Numbered from the stretch's first letter, positions 8,839 through 17,339 are shown. The stretch: 64,000 nt of DNA from Niallia circulans NBRC 13626 (GCF_001591585.1 NZ_BCVE01000021.1:1-64000), one strand, 5' to 3'. A program made the numbers and translations. The notes: generated by a model from the sequence alone, not told the origin.

Positions 8839-9303
8839 TTTTTGGCTTTCATCTGTGCTCTGAACACCACTTGTCCCTTTCCAGCTCTCCTTTTTGGTTT
8901 TCATCAACGCTATGAACACCATCTTTCTCTTCCCTGCTCTCCTTTTTGGTTTTCATCAACGTTATGAACACCACCTTTCTCTTCCCTGCTCTCCTTTTTG
9001 GTTTTCATCTGCGCTATGAACACCACCTTTCTCTCCCCTGCTCTCCTTTTCGGTTTTCATCACCGTTATGAACACCATCTTTCTCTTCCCTGCTCTCCTT
9101 TTCGGTTTTCATCACCGTTATGAACACCTTTTTTTCTTCCCTGCTCTCCTTTTCGGTTTTCATCACCGTTATGAACACCTTTTTTCTCTTCCCTGCTCTC
9201 CTTTTCGGTTTTCATCACCGTTATGAACACCTTTTTCTCTTCCCTGCTCTCCTTTTTGGCTTTCATCTGCACTATGAACACCACCTTTCTCTTCCCAGCC
9301 CTC
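8839..9303. repeat. Nine-copy 52-bp tandem array with imperfect dyads
   Basis: Nine consecutive units of 51-52 bp. Each contains GG(T/C)TTTCATC, about five variable bases, then TATGAACACC, followed by a pyrimidine-rich tract ending CCTGCTCTCC. GGTTTTCAT and ATGAACACC form a 9-bp dyad with one mismatch around a 7-bp centre. Inner units (copies 5-8) are nearly identical and the edge copies diverge, as expected of unit turnover. Open frames through it only translate the repeat and shift with the 51/52-bp alternation, so it is not coding. It fills most of the 768-bp gap between the divergently oriented DUF2087 and HAD genes; the 208 bp to its left hold nothing else I can identify. Confidence 0.95.
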
Positions 9304-9398
9304 TTTCATCTTAGCTCTCTATCTAACAATCTCTGAATGGACATTCCCAAACAAGTGTACTACCATGAAAGAAACTGCTTTTATTGGAGGATATATGG

Positions 9399-9968
9399 AT
9401 GAATATTCTTTGGGATTTTGATGGTACGTTGTTTGATACGTATCCTGCTTATACAAATATTATTTATAAGGTATTGGGTGAAAAGGTGGACAAGGCCGGT
9501 ATTTATAAAGAGCTAAAAGTATCTTTTTCTCATGCGATGGAATATTTCAACATATCAGAGCAGCAGCGAAATGAGATTAAGCTTATGAATAAAGGAATTG
9601 CTGCGGATGAGGTGAAACCTTTTACAGGGGTAGAGGAGATTTTGAAAACTGCGGAAATAAATGTGATTATGACGCATAAAAGCTATGACGGTGTGGTAAA
9701 TTTTCTTCGGCACTATGGGTGGGAGCGTTATTTTGCTGAAATAGTAACATTGAAGAATGGTTTTCCGCGGAAGCCTGCGGTTAATGCCTATCAATATTTG
9801 CACACGAAGTATTCCATTGACTTAGCTATTGGTGATAGAGAACTGGATTTAATTCCAGCTAAGGAATTAGGGATACAAACTTGTATATTTCAAAATCAAT
9901 GTGAATTTGCTGACTTTCATCTATCAGACTTTGCTGATTTTTTCAAAGTATACCCGATGAAAGCGTAA
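9399..9968 (+). CDS. HAD-superfamily phosphatase-like protein
   Basis: A 189-aa HAD-family hydrolase. Motif I is WDFDGTLFDT near residue 5, with the two catalytic Asp residues; motif II is the MTHKS segment (Thr in VIMTHKSYDG), and motif III/IV is around KP...IGDRELDL, where the Asp residues coordinate Mg2+. The helical cap between residues 15 and 80 is the phosphoglycolate-phosphatase type. The substrate is unknown. The first in-frame start is a TTG overlapping the Shine-Dalgarno sequence; I chose the ATG 15 bases later, 8 nt behind GGAGG. It is monocistronic, ending in a shared hairpin. Confidence 0.83.
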   Translation: MNILWDFDGTLFDTYPAYTNIIYKVLGEKVDKAGIYKELKVSFSHAMEYFNISEQQRNEIKLMNKGIAADEVKPFTGVEEILKTAEINVIMTHKSYDGVVNFLRHYGWERYFAEIVTLKNGFPRKPAVNAYQYLHTKYSIDLAIGDRELDLIPAKELGIQTCIFQNQCEFADFHLSDFADFFKVYPMKA

Positions 9969-9981
9969 CTATTAAGATAAT

Positions 9982-10015
9982 AAAGAGCATCCCCTTACAT
10001 CTCGGAATGCTCTTT
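9982..10015. terminator. Bidirectional terminator between convergent genes
   Basis: AAAGAGCAT and ATGCTCTTT pair across a 16-nt loop between the HAD gene and the convergent phosphoesterase gene; the right arm overlaps the phosphoesterase stop codon. End positions may be off by a base. Confidence 0.7.
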
Positions 10016-10826
10016 ACTCTTTTTCCAACACTACTTCGATAATTTCAGGACGATTAAAAATTCGCTGGGGAATGATGCTATTTCCTAAGCCTCTATTCAC
10101 AATCATTGCTGTGTCTGCTTTTTTATACATACCAGCTGTATATTCTGGCATGAAGCCTTGATCTGGAGCGACAATTCCACCGATAAAGGGCAATCTTACT
10201 TGACCACCATGTGCATGTCCTGTTAAAGCTAAATCTATTTTTTCATAGAGAGAAAAAAGCTCTGGCCGATGGGACAACAGCAAATTGAAATGTTCTTCAT
10301 CCTTCAGGCCACCTAGTATTTCAGCTAGATTATCCTCTCCAGATAAAAAGGTTGGATCATCTACACCGATAATATTAATCGTTTCTCCTCCAACCTTTAC
10401 AAGTGTCTGTTCATTTCTTAACACAAACACGCCTGCATGTTTTAATTTCGCTTCTAATGACGGAAATTCCCCTGACCAGTATTCATGATTGCCTGTTACA
10501 TAATACGTTGGCGCAAGCTGGACAAGTCTTTCCATTAATGTCATACTTTTTTGTTCATCGTATTTTTTTGAATCCACAAGGTCTCCAGTGAAAACGATCA
10601 GGTCTGGGTTTAGCTTTTTTACTTGCTGTATTAAACGCTGTTGCTCTTTTCCAAATTGCTTACTATGTAGGTCCGATAACTGCACTATTTTTATCGGCTT
10701 TGTTATTTTGAGAGACGAGAGAGTAAAGCTCGAGGTCGATAAATGATTATTCTGGTAGTATGAAAAAAATATACAGATGCCTATTAAACTAGCAAGAAGC
10801 AACATTCTTTTTCTCACTATATTCAC
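10014..10826 (-). CDS. Membrane-anchored metallophosphoesterase, YkuE/YaeI type
   Basis: A calcineurin-like phosphoesterase of 270 aa. An N-terminal membrane segment (residues 8-24) anchors it, with the catalytic domain probably outside. The metal ligands are visible in order: QLSDLHS, VFTGDLVD, VTGNHEYW, LLSHRP and TGHAHGGQVRLP, the last being diagnostic of the YkuE/YaeI/LpxH-like group. Relatives act on lipid or nucleotide phosphates; the substrate here is unknown. The GTG start overlaps the stop of the upstream membrane-protein gene by 4 bp, so the two are translationally coupled. Confidence 0.88.
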   Translation of the reverse strand: MNIVRKRMLLLASLIGICIFFSYYQNNHLSTSSFTLSSLKITKPIKIVQLSDLHSKQFGKEQQRLIQQVKKLNPDLIVFTGDLVDSKKYDEQKSMTLMERLVQLAPTYYVTGNHEYWSGEFPSLEAKLKHAGVFVLRNEQTLVKVGGETINIIGVDDPTFLSGEDNLAEILGGLKDEEHFNLLLSHRPELFSLYEKIDLALTGHAHGGQVRLPFIGGIVAPDQGFMPEYTAGMYKKADTAMIVNRGLGNSIIPQRIFNRPEIIEVVLEKE

Positions 10827-11566
10827 TCTTTCTCCCAGTTCACCTCAAAACCGCCTTGTAATCCATCTCCGGTCACAATAAGCTTATAGGTTTCTGTTTT
10901 TTTTGCATCAAAGGTTAAAACTTTTTTCTCTTCATTACTTAAGCCAATTCTTCGATTTTTTTCATCTATTAAATAATACCCGAAGCCACCGCCATTGCGA
11001 TTGGTAAAATCAATGTGAATGGTAACCCTTTCCCCTTTTTTCGCTTTAATCGGGACTTCATCCTCCCCGTTAAAATAAGCAAAATAAGCTTCGTAGGACT
11101 GTTCGCCTCTTACTGTATTCCATTCTTTTTTCACCGTGAAGTCTGGGATTGTTAACAAAAGAAAGAGAATAGGTGTACAGGCAAATATCCACTTAAACCA
11201 ACTTACTTTAGCAGCTATTTTAATCCCTATATAGAATAAAATCGCGCTAAAACCAGAAACGATAGCAAGGACAGGTAGAACATTCCACATAATCGGCAAA
11301 AAAAGACATACTCCCACCACAATATATAATAGTAATTCTAGCTTTGGAAAATAGTTAGATATCCAATCTATTACGATCGAAATAAGAATTCCGAAACCAA
11401 AAAAGCCTATCCAAAAGTATGGATTTTCAATTTCATGTGAAAATAAATATAAATCGAAACTTGATAGAAAAATATAAGAAAAAAAGAGTGTTGCCGCAAA
11501 ACCAGCTCCTGCTAGTTTTATAAAGGCATATTCCATTCCCCTTCTAAAGTTCTGACTATCTACCAT
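10823..11566 (-). CDS. Multi-pass membrane protein with C-terminal extracytoplasmic domain
   Basis: A 247-aa protein I cannot name. Five or six hydrophobic helices fill residues 15-160. The remaining 85 residues are polar, with beta-rich segments (ERVTIHIDFTNRNGG, then KTETYKLIVTGDGLQGGFEV), reminiscent of an Ig-like or jelly-roll domain, probably outside the membrane. It has a strong AAAGGAGGAACAAAT site and is coupled to the phosphoesterase gene, so the two may work together on an envelope substrate; this is inference from overlap alone. Confidence 0.75.
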   Translation of the reverse strand: MVDSQNFRRGMEYAFIKLAGAGFAATLFFSYIFLSSFDLYLFSHEIENPYFWIGFFGFGILISIVIDWISNYFPKLELLLYIVVGVCLFLPIMWNVLPVLAIVSGFSAILFYIGIKIAAKVSWFKWIFACTPILFLLLTIPDFTVKKEWNTVRGEQSYEAYFAYFNGEDEVPIKAKKGERVTIHIDFTNRNGGGFGYYLIDEKNRRIGLSNEEKKVLTFDAKKTETYKLIVTGDGLQGGFEVNWEKE

Positions 11567-11996
11567 ATTTGTTCCTCCTAAAGGATAGTTACTAATATTC
11601 TATCAAAATAAGAAAATAAATTGTTAAATTTTTGGAAAATAGGCATAAGTTAAGGAAAATTTCCATCAGTCGGTTTGCTTGAGGTGGGTTATCCTAGCTG
11701 TTAAGCATACGATAAAATCAATTATTGATTTTATATGCTTTTATCAAAAAGAAGATTCTTATTCTTTTCCGTCTCAAATAATTACGAGTGGATATCCTTA
11801 TCTTATATATTTTTCAGGCAGCAACATATTGCAGTTTACTTATTTTCTATTTTGACAAACCAGCCCGTTCTCTTTAACTATCCTATTGGGATGGAGCTTA
11901 TGGTATTCGAAAATTGATCATGCTGTTGTCTCACTGTGGGGGCATTTAGCTTTTATAAGATGCGAGGAATAAGAATTCGTGAGAAGGAGGGCTATA
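11567..11996. other. 430-bp gap with a strong inverted repeat and possible gene remnant
   Basis: A long imperfect palindrome (TAAGCAT, then ATAAAATCAAT facing ATTGATTTTAT, then ATGCTTTTA) sits near 11700-11741. To its right two overlapping + strand frames read as hydrophobic protein: one near 11735-11917 and, in another frame near 11869-11960, LLGWSLWYSKIDHAVVSLWG. Neither is a whole gene and neither has a ribosome binding site. They may be a decayed membrane-protein gene; evidence is thin. Confidence 0.35.
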
Positions 11997-12599
11997 TTAT
12001 AACCAACCATTCCGCTTCGCCTCGGCAATGGCCTCCATTCGATTTTTTGCCCCTAATTTGCTGATTGCTTCTGAGATATAATTGCGAATCGTTCCAGAAG
12101 ATAAATAAAGCATTGCCGCAAGCTCCTTTACCGATTTTCCTTCTTCAATCAGTACTAATATTTCTCTTTCGCGCTTTGACAATGGATTTTCTTTTCCAAT
12201 GCTGCCAAAAATCAGTTCAGAGGCGAACTCTCTTTTTCCGTCCATGATTTTGCGAATAGCTTCTGCTAATTCCTCGCTGGGACCATCCTTTAATAAATAG
12301 CCATGAACATTGGCATTTAGTGCTCTTTCAAAATATCCTGGTCGCGCAAATGTCGTTAAAATAATCACTTTACAAGAAGATTTCTGCCTCTGTAATTCCT
12401 CTGCCACGTCTAGACCGCTTTTAATAGGCATTTCAATATCTAATAAACAGACGTCTGGATTATATTTTTTTATTAGCTCTAAGGCCTGTTCGCCATTTTC
12501 CGCTTGTCCCACGACCTCCATATCCTCTTCAAAATTAAGCAACGTTCCTAATGCTCCTCTTAGCATGCGCTGGTCTTCTGAGATGATAATTCGTATCAC
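11997..12599 (-). CDS. yvfU: NarL/LuxR-type response regulator, YvfU/DesR-like
   Basis: A 200-aa two-component response regulator. The receiver domain has the acidic pair (SEDQ), the phosphorylated Asp in CLLDIEMP near residue 54, the Thr in LTTFARPGYF and the Lys in LLKDGPSEEL. The C-terminal helix-turn-helix is LuxR type (NPLSKREREILVLI; SGTIRNYISEAISKL). It closely resembles B. subtilis DesR and its paralogue YvfU. No desaturase gene is near, whereas ABC exporter genes lie directly upstream in the yvfR-S-T-U order, so YvfU is the better match. The GTG start overlaps the kinase gene by 4 bp. It probably controls this exporter. Confidence 0.85.
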   Translation of the reverse strand: MIRIIISEDQRMLRGALGTLLNFEEDMEVVGQAENGEQALELIKKYNPDVCLLDIEMPIKSGLDVAEELQRQKSSCKVIILTTFARPGYFERALNANVHGYLLKDGPSEELAEAIRKIMDGKREFASELIFGSIGKENPLSKREREILVLIEEGKSVKELAAMLYLSSGTIRNYISEAISKLGAKNRMEAIAEAKRNGWL

Positions 12600-13729
12600 A
12601 ATATCTCCTCCTCTCTTCTTTCCTTTCGAATAATGGGAACAATGATGTGCAGAGTGGTTCCCGAATTAGCCGTCATACTCCATTTTCCGTCAACCAATTC
12701 CAGTCTTTCACGCATTCCCTTTAATCCATTCCCTTGCGTTTCATCCCCTTTCACGCCTTTCCCATTATCCTGCACGATAAGCTCTATCTCGCCTATACGT
12801 TGTTGAATCGATACTTTACTGATGGTTGCCGCACTGTGCCTGATTATATTTGTTACTGCTTCTTTTAAGCAGAGACTAATAATATTCTGGGTTAAAAGCG
12901 GGACCTCTCCATCTTCTAGTTCGATTGCTAGTTCACTTTCTATCTCTGCTGTCTGTAAAGCTGTCTGTATCTCTACTATTGCTTCACGAATGGTTATGGC
13001 GCGCATATCAGACACAAGCTCACGAACTTGCTTTAACGCTGATCGTGATATGCTTTCCATTTCCTTTGCCTCTTGTATGGCACTATCTGGTTGAGCTGGC
13101 ACCATTTTTGCGATAAGCTGGCTTTTTAATGTCAGCAGGGATAAAGTGTGGCCGAGCGTATCATGCAAATCTCGAGCAATTCTCATTCGTTCTTCTCTTT
13201 TAACAAGATGGCTAATTTGCTCATTCGCTATATCTAATTGTCTTTCTAAATCCATCCGTCGGTTCATCGAGCGGATTCCAAAAGGAGAAATCAGCATAAT
13301 GATAAAGAACGGCACTAAGAAAAAGAGAGACTCAGGATTGACACCATTCCAACTAAAGATAATTGGAATAACCAAGGAAATGGCAAAAAGGCTGTAAAAG
13401 TAATAGAAGTACTTTTTGCCTGAGTAATATCCGATAAAGTTAGCAGGAAAATACCCCATAAATAATAGATTAGGATCATAGAAGATACTAAAAAACATGA
13501 CTATCAAGATTTGCACAACCAGCCAATAATTAAATATACTCTCTTCCATATGACAGTATAATTGTCGATAAGCCAGGAGGAAAACAAGTACAAGCAGGAT
13601 ACCAATCAATTGCTTTATCCCATTCTCCTGCATTACCTGAATAATCGGAAGTAATACGTATACTAAAAAGATATAAGGAAAAAAGCCATATCTTTTCGGA
13701 AAAAGCTCAAATTTCTTCTTGGTATCCAT
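12596..13729 (-). CDS. yvfT: HisKA_3 sensor histidine kinase, YvfT/DesK-like
   Basis: A 377-aa membrane sensor kinase. Residues 10-150 hold five or six membrane helices with almost no extracytoplasmic domain, the intramembrane-sensing layout of DesK. A coiled coil leads to the dimerisation motif RIARDLHDTLGHTLSLL, whose first His is phosphorylated. The ATPase domain contains LKEAVTNIIRHS, DNGKGV and GLKGMRERL. It likely senses membrane state or a membrane-active compound and phosphorylates the overlapping response regulator. The exporter permease gene ends 8 bp upstream. The Shine-Dalgarno sequence is weak, consistent with translational coupling. Confidence 0.86.
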   Translation of the reverse strand: MDTKKKFELFPKRYGFFPYIFLVYVLLPIIQVMQENGIKQLIGILLVLVFLLAYRQLYCHMEESIFNYWLVVQILIVMFFSIFYDPNLLFMGYFPANFIGYYSGKKYFYYFYSLFAISLVIPIIFSWNGVNPESLFFLVPFFIIMLISPFGIRSMNRRMDLERQLDIANEQISHLVKREERMRIARDLHDTLGHTLSLLTLKSQLIAKMVPAQPDSAIQEAKEMESISRSALKQVRELVSDMRAITIREAIVEIQTALQTAEIESELAIELEDGEVPLLTQNIISLCLKEAVTNIIRHSAATISKVSIQQRIGEIELIVQDNGKGVKGDETQGNGLKGMRERLELVDGKWSMTANSGTTLHIIVPIIRKERREEEIL

Positions 13730-13737
13730 TTTGGACT

Positions 13738-14481
13738 TTACACCGCCTCTCGTTTTTTTCCAATATAAATTGATAATACCATAAATAGGAGAAGATACCC
13801 GGTAATCATCAGATAATTGAGAAAGGATGGATATTGATCTCTAATAATCTCCCACGCTCCATTAGCAAAATGATAGGAAGGAACCCATTTCGCCACTTGC
13901 TGCATAAAGGATGGAAACACATCAATCGGCATCCACATTCCTCCTGTTATTGCCATAGACATATATAATAGATTGCTAATTCCTGAAGCTGTTTCTACTT
14001 TTTTGATATTACCGACGATCGTTCCAAGCGCTAGAAACGGGAGGGATCCGAAGAGAATCCAGATTCCGCAAAGCACCCACTGAGAAAAAGAAAGATGAAC
14101 CGCATTAATAAGGACTCCAGCCGTAAATATCACCATGATGGAAAATAAATGGATAACAGTTTGTGCCACCATCTTAGCTCCAAAGTAAGCAAATTGGGAA
14201 AGGGGCGTAATATGCAGGAAAATGGTCCACCCTTCTGCTTTTTCCTCCACAATTTTGATTCCTAATGTCATAATACTAGAGCCCATAATGCTAAATGTTG
14301 TCATCGACATTAAATAATGTACATTCCATAATGCCTCATCATCTCGTGGTGCTGTGAAAATGTTGGTAAATAAAAAATAAAAAAGGACGGGAATAAGTAA
14401 GGACCAAAAGATATAATATTTATTCCGAAGCGTTCGGACGATTTCCGCTTTACTTTGCATCCAAAAAGATTTCATTCTCAT
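13738..14481 (-). CDS. yvfS: ABC-2 type transporter permease, YvfS-like
   Basis: A 247-aa permease of the ABC-2 family with six predicted membrane segments. It has an N-terminal amphipathic start (MKSFWMQSKAEIVRTLRNK), typical of drug and lipid exporters, and a GGMWMPIDVFPSFMQQVAKW segment near residue 190 matching the family's conserved re-entrant motif. It should form the channel for the ATPase encoded upstream, whose gene overlaps it by 32 bp. The exported substrate is unknown; peptides, lipids or antibiotics are typical of such kinase-linked exporters. Confidence 0.85.
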   Translation of the reverse strand: MRMKSFWMQSKAEIVRTLRNKYYIFWSLLIPVLFYFLFTNIFTAPRDDEALWNVHYLMSMTTFSIMGSSIMTLGIKIVEEKAEGWTIFLHITPLSQFAYFGAKMVAQTVIHLFSIMVIFTAGVLINAVHLSFSQWVLCGIWILFGSLPFLALGTIVGNIKKVETASGISNLLYMSMAITGGMWMPIDVFPSFMQQVAKWVPSYHFANGAWEIIRDQYPSFLNYLMITGYLLLFMVLSIYIGKKREAV

Positions 14482-15379
14482 TAACCCCCTTCGTATCTTC
14501 CATTAACTGCGAGAAAACCTCTTCTAACCGACCAAGCTTTACTTCTATATGCTGAATATCCAACTGTCTATCGAAAAGTTCTTGTAAAAGCTGATCCGAA
14601 TTTGTAGCAGTCAGCATTACTTTCTCCTTCTCTTTCTGCACATCCACAACATATGGCAATTCTCGGTAGAATTTTAAACTATAAGGAGATTTCTCCTGAA
14701 ACATTACCCTTGGTTTTGTAAGTTTTTCCTTCAATTGTGCTGGTGTACCGTCGCCTACTACCTCCCCCTTATTAATCATAATAATTCTTTCCGCTACTTC
14801 ATCTGCTTCTTGTAAGTAATGGGTTGTAAAAAGGATTGTCTTTCCTTGTCTATTCAATTCTTTGATTTTTTGCCAAAACTGTTCTCTTGACGTTACGTCC
14901 ATGCCCACGGTTGGTTCATCTAAAAACAACAAATCAGGATTTCCTGCCAGTGCCAACGCAAAATTCAAGCGTCGTTTCTGCCCGCCAGAAAGCTTTTCCG
15001 TCCGTTGATTCCAAGCTTCTTCTTGAAGCCCTGTTAGTTCCAACAGAGTTGATAACGCTAGCGGACTTTGATAATAGCTTTGAACTAATTGGATTAGCTC
15101 CTTTACCTTCAAGCTGTCCATCACACTAACTTCCTGCAGCATCCCACCTACCTTTTCTAATACTTCCTTTTGTCTAGGATTCTTGTGAAAAAGAGAGATA
15201 GTCCCTCGGGTAGGTTTAATTAATCCAAGCATCATCCGCATCGCTGTCGTTTTCCCTGCGCCATTCGCTCCTAAGATTGCCACCATTTCTCCACGTTTTA
15301 TTGAAAAGGAAATATCATGAACTGCCTTCTTTCCCTGAAACTCTTTCGTTACGTGCCTTAACTCTACAATTGTTTCCAA
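14450..15379 (-). CDS. yvfR: ABC transporter ATP-binding protein, YvfR-like
   Basis: A 309-aa ATPase. Walker A is GANGAGKTT near residue 40, the Q loop MLQEVSV, the signature LSGGQKRR near 135, Walker B LLFLDEPTVGMD and the switch His in FTTHYLQEADE. After residue 220 a short C-terminal domain common to drug-export ATPases follows. It heads an operon of ATPase, permease, kinase and regulator. The TTG start lies just behind GGTGGAGTAG. Arrangement and lengths match B. subtilis yvfRSTU. Confidence 0.88.
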   Translation of the reverse strand: METIVELRHVTKEFQGKKAVHDISFSIKRGEMVAILGANGAGKTTAMRMMLGLIKPTRGTISLFHKNPRQKEVLEKVGGMLQEVSVMDSLKVKELIQLVQSYYQSPLALSTLLELTGLQEEAWNQRTEKLSGGQKRRLNFALALAGNPDLLFLDEPTVGMDVTSREQFWQKIKELNRQGKTILFTTHYLQEADEVAERIIMINKGEVVGDGTPAQLKEKLTKPRVMFQEKSPYSLKFYRELPYVVDVQKEKEKVMLTATNSDQLLQELFDRQLDIQHIEVKLGRLEEVFSQLMEDTKGVNENEIFLDAK

Positions 15380-15480
15380 CTACTCCACCTCCAAGCTATT
15401 ATCCTTAGTATAGCGAGCAAATAAGAGGCGGTTTAGTCGCAGATGTCAGGAATTTAAGATGACAAATGTCATTTTTTTAT

Positions 15481-15507
15481 AAAAAAATGCTCTGGTTACT
15501 AACCAGA
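15481..15507 (-). terminator. Terminator of the acetyltransferase operon
   Basis: CTGGTT, a 3-nt loop and AACCAG, followed on the minus strand by GAGCATTTTTTT; the right arm overlaps the end of the coding sequence. Confidence 0.75.
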
Positions 15508-15984
15508 ACACGGTTTGTTTCCTTCTTCTCTTGTCATTACGAAAAACTCTACATCATTTGCATTCTTAAAAGCAGAAACTTTACGAAAGCCAAATTTTTC
15601 ATATAAGGCGTTAGCTCGTTTATTAAAGGCTGCAACCGTTAAGCGCAGCGGCTGATTAGTTTCTATGGAATCGATAATAAATTGCATAAAGCCCATGCCC
15701 CGTCCCTGTCCTGTTAAGTCAGGACGCATACCAAGACCGATATCGAGGTATCCTTCTGGATATGCTTGAAACAGATATCCAATTGGAACCTGAGCAACAA
15801 AGCCTGTACAATAGAATCCGACTAGATTCCCCTCCTGTTCAATCGCATAATAAAGGTTTTCTGCAAACTCTTGTAACGATTCTTCTGTTACTTCTCCATT
15901 ATATAAATCATAGGGGACGGGATAGGTCCAGCTAAGGATTTCCCTGGCCGCCTCTTCTGTCATCTTTTGGATAGTGTAATTCAT
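15499..15984 (-). CDS. GNAT-family N-acetyltransferase
   Basis: A 161-aa acetyltransferase. The acetyl-CoA loop reads LTGQGRGMGFMQFI near residue 95, preceded by the beta strand DIGLGMRPD and followed by VAAFNKRANALYEKFGF, the standard GNAT core. The substrate cannot be told. Its ATG overlaps the stop of the upstream DUF2500 gene, so the two are coupled. Confidence 0.82.
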   Translation of the reverse strand: MNYTIQKMTEEAAREILSWTYPVPYDLYNGEVTEESLQEFAENLYYAIEQEGNLVGFYCTGFVAQVPIGYLFQAYPEGYLDIGLGMRPDLTGQGRGMGFMQFIIDSIETNQPLRLTVAAFNKRANALYEKFGFRKVSAFKNANDVEFFVMTREEGNKPCSG

Positions 15985-16355
15985 CCGCTATTTTCCCCTG
16001 TCCTTTTATTTCGCGTGAATCCTAAATATCTTGTGCCTTGAAATTGCAGTTCCCCGCTGTCCCCTTCAGCCAGCATGCCATATTCTTCGTCTTTCAGTTG
16101 AAATTCGGTACGATTTCCATTCGTAAATTCAAATGTGGCAAAATAGTGATTATATGCACGAGTATTTCCTCCGCCGTGAATACTTGTTCGTTTGCCTACT
16201 ACCTTCGCAGCAGAAGTAAGATGTGGCTGCCGATTATTTTCCCCCCACTGAAAGATACCCTTTAAAACATTAAATAAAATAATAGCAAATACAAGAAAAA
16301 TAAAGAGACGTGCAACTGTAAACATAATATCCCCACCAAGCAAAAATTCTTCCAT
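15981..16355 (-). CDS. DUF2500-family membrane protein
   Basis: A 124-aa protein of unknown function. One membrane helix (residues 10-32, ARLFIFLVFAIILFNVLKG) is followed by a soluble beta-rich domain with VVGKRTSIHGGG, YFATFEF, NRTEFQL and GDSGELQFQGTRYLGF, the pattern of DUF2500. I chose the ATG 8 nt behind AAAAGGAGA instead of an upstream in-frame ATG lacking a binding site. It is coupled to the acetyltransferase downstream. Confidence 0.78.
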   Translation of the reverse strand: MEEFLLGGDIMFTVARLFIFLVFAIILFNVLKGIFQWGENNRQPHLTSAAKVVGKRTSIHGGGNTRAYNHYFATFEFTNGNRTEFQLKDEEYGMLAEGDSGELQFQGTRYLGFTRNKRTGENSG

Positions 16356-16478
16356 AGACCAATCTCCTTTTATGAAAAGATTATTTTCTTTTGTTCCAAT
16401 AGCACTATTACGCATGTATATGGGAAAAGGTTTCAAAAGGTAGTCATCATTTTCCTAAAAGGTTGTGCTTTCTTCAAC

Positions 16479-16512
16479 AAAAAAATCTAGCGCTACGCCG
16501 CACTAGACTTTT
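16479..16512 (-). terminator. Terminator of the DUF3231-like gene
   Basis: TCTAGTGC and GCGCTAGA form an 8-bp stem (one G-U pair) with A and T tracts on either side, just behind the gene's stop codon. Confidence 0.8.
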
Positions 16513-16557
16513 TTATTAATATACTCGAACAGTTTATTTTTTATATTTATTTTTGAA

Positions 16558-17106
16558 TTACTGCTGTGGTGCACCTGGAGGATAGAAGCTCGGCGGCATC
16601 TTAATCCATCCATGTTCCCTCATTCTCGTTTTTAACTCCATCCCATAAATGCTTTTCTCCGTATGGAAACGAATCCACATTAATCCGACATCACTGCGCA
16701 CACTTTGCGTAATATTAGTGGAGCACATAACAATATTGCTTGTTACTTTTGCCGCCAGTAAATTGGCTATCTCCATATCGGTAGATTTCGCTCCTAAAGG
16801 CACGGCATTCGGATCGGACTTAGGCTTTGACTCAGCAGAACTTGAGAGGGGAACGCCTTCCTTAATCATAAACTTCTCTAATGTTTTGCGCTGTTCTGTT
16901 GCTAATTCTTTTGCTTCATGAAGCAATTTGATTAAAACATTATCTGTCGTTGTATTAAGTGCCATCTCAAGTACAGGAATTTCATCCGCAATTGCAGCAT
17001 GATATGTCCAGCAGCCCATCGCCTCTCCAATATGAAGCAAAGGTTTCGGTTCTGAATCAAATCTTGTCTTAATATAGTCAAGAAGCGCTTCCATCTTATG
17101 TGCCAT
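16558..17106 (-). CDS. DUF3231-like helical protein
   Basis: A 182-aa protein of alternating amphipathic helices, with MGCWTYHAAIADEIPVLEMA near residue 30 and a Pro-rich end (MPPSFYPPGAPQQ). Composition and motifs resemble DUF3231 proteins and, more distantly, CotF-like spore coat proteins with a ferritin-like bundle. The function is unknown. A full-length DUF3231 protein often has two such bundles; this has one. It is monocistronic, with its own terminator and an AGGTG binding site. Confidence 0.6.
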   Translation of the reverse strand: MAHKMEALLDYIKTRFDSEPKPLLHIGEAMGCWTYHAAIADEIPVLEMALNTTTDNVLIKLLHEAKELATEQRKTLEKFMIKEGVPLSSSAESKPKSDPNAVPLGAKSTDMEIANLLAAKVTSNIVMCSTNITQSVRSDVGLMWIRFHTEKSIYGMELKTRMREHGWIKMPPSFYPPGAPQQ

Positions 17107-17164
17107 TACTACACCTCTTAGTGTTTTTTACCTATAATGTTTACAATTAGATGGCAGTTTATTC

Positions 17165-17211
17165 AAAATAAAGAAAAGGGAGATGAAAAGTGAAAAGAAT
17201 CTCCTTTTCTC
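17165..17211 (-). terminator. Terminator of trpS
   Basis: AGAAAAGGAGAT and ATCTCCCTTTTCT form a stem with a 14-nt loop, about 130 bp past the trpS stop with a short repeat array between. Confidence 0.65.
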
Positions 17212-17261
17212 ACAAATGAGCGACCATTTAAGTTCACAGTAAAACTTATTGATACTTTTGT

Positions 17262-17339
17262 TTGCGACTCTGGCTCTTATACTTGCTCCTCTCCTCACTT
17301 TGCTTGCGGCTCTCCACCCTTTTACTTGCCGCTCTCCAC
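17262..17339 (-). repeat. Degenerate ~22-bp repeats after trpS
   Basis: About four diverged units. On the minus strand each is close to AGAGCNGCAAGYAAAAGGGTGG, with GCAAGT, GCAAGC or GCAAAC as the most constant part. The first unit touches the trpS stop codon. The motif is unrelated to TTTGGCTGAT. Confidence 0.6.

Noticed and set aside
9066-9314. Protein-coding frames through the 52-bp array on both strands
   Set aside because: They only translate the repeat (VHNGDENRKGEQG on one strand) and shift with the 51/52-bp unit alternation; no binding site.
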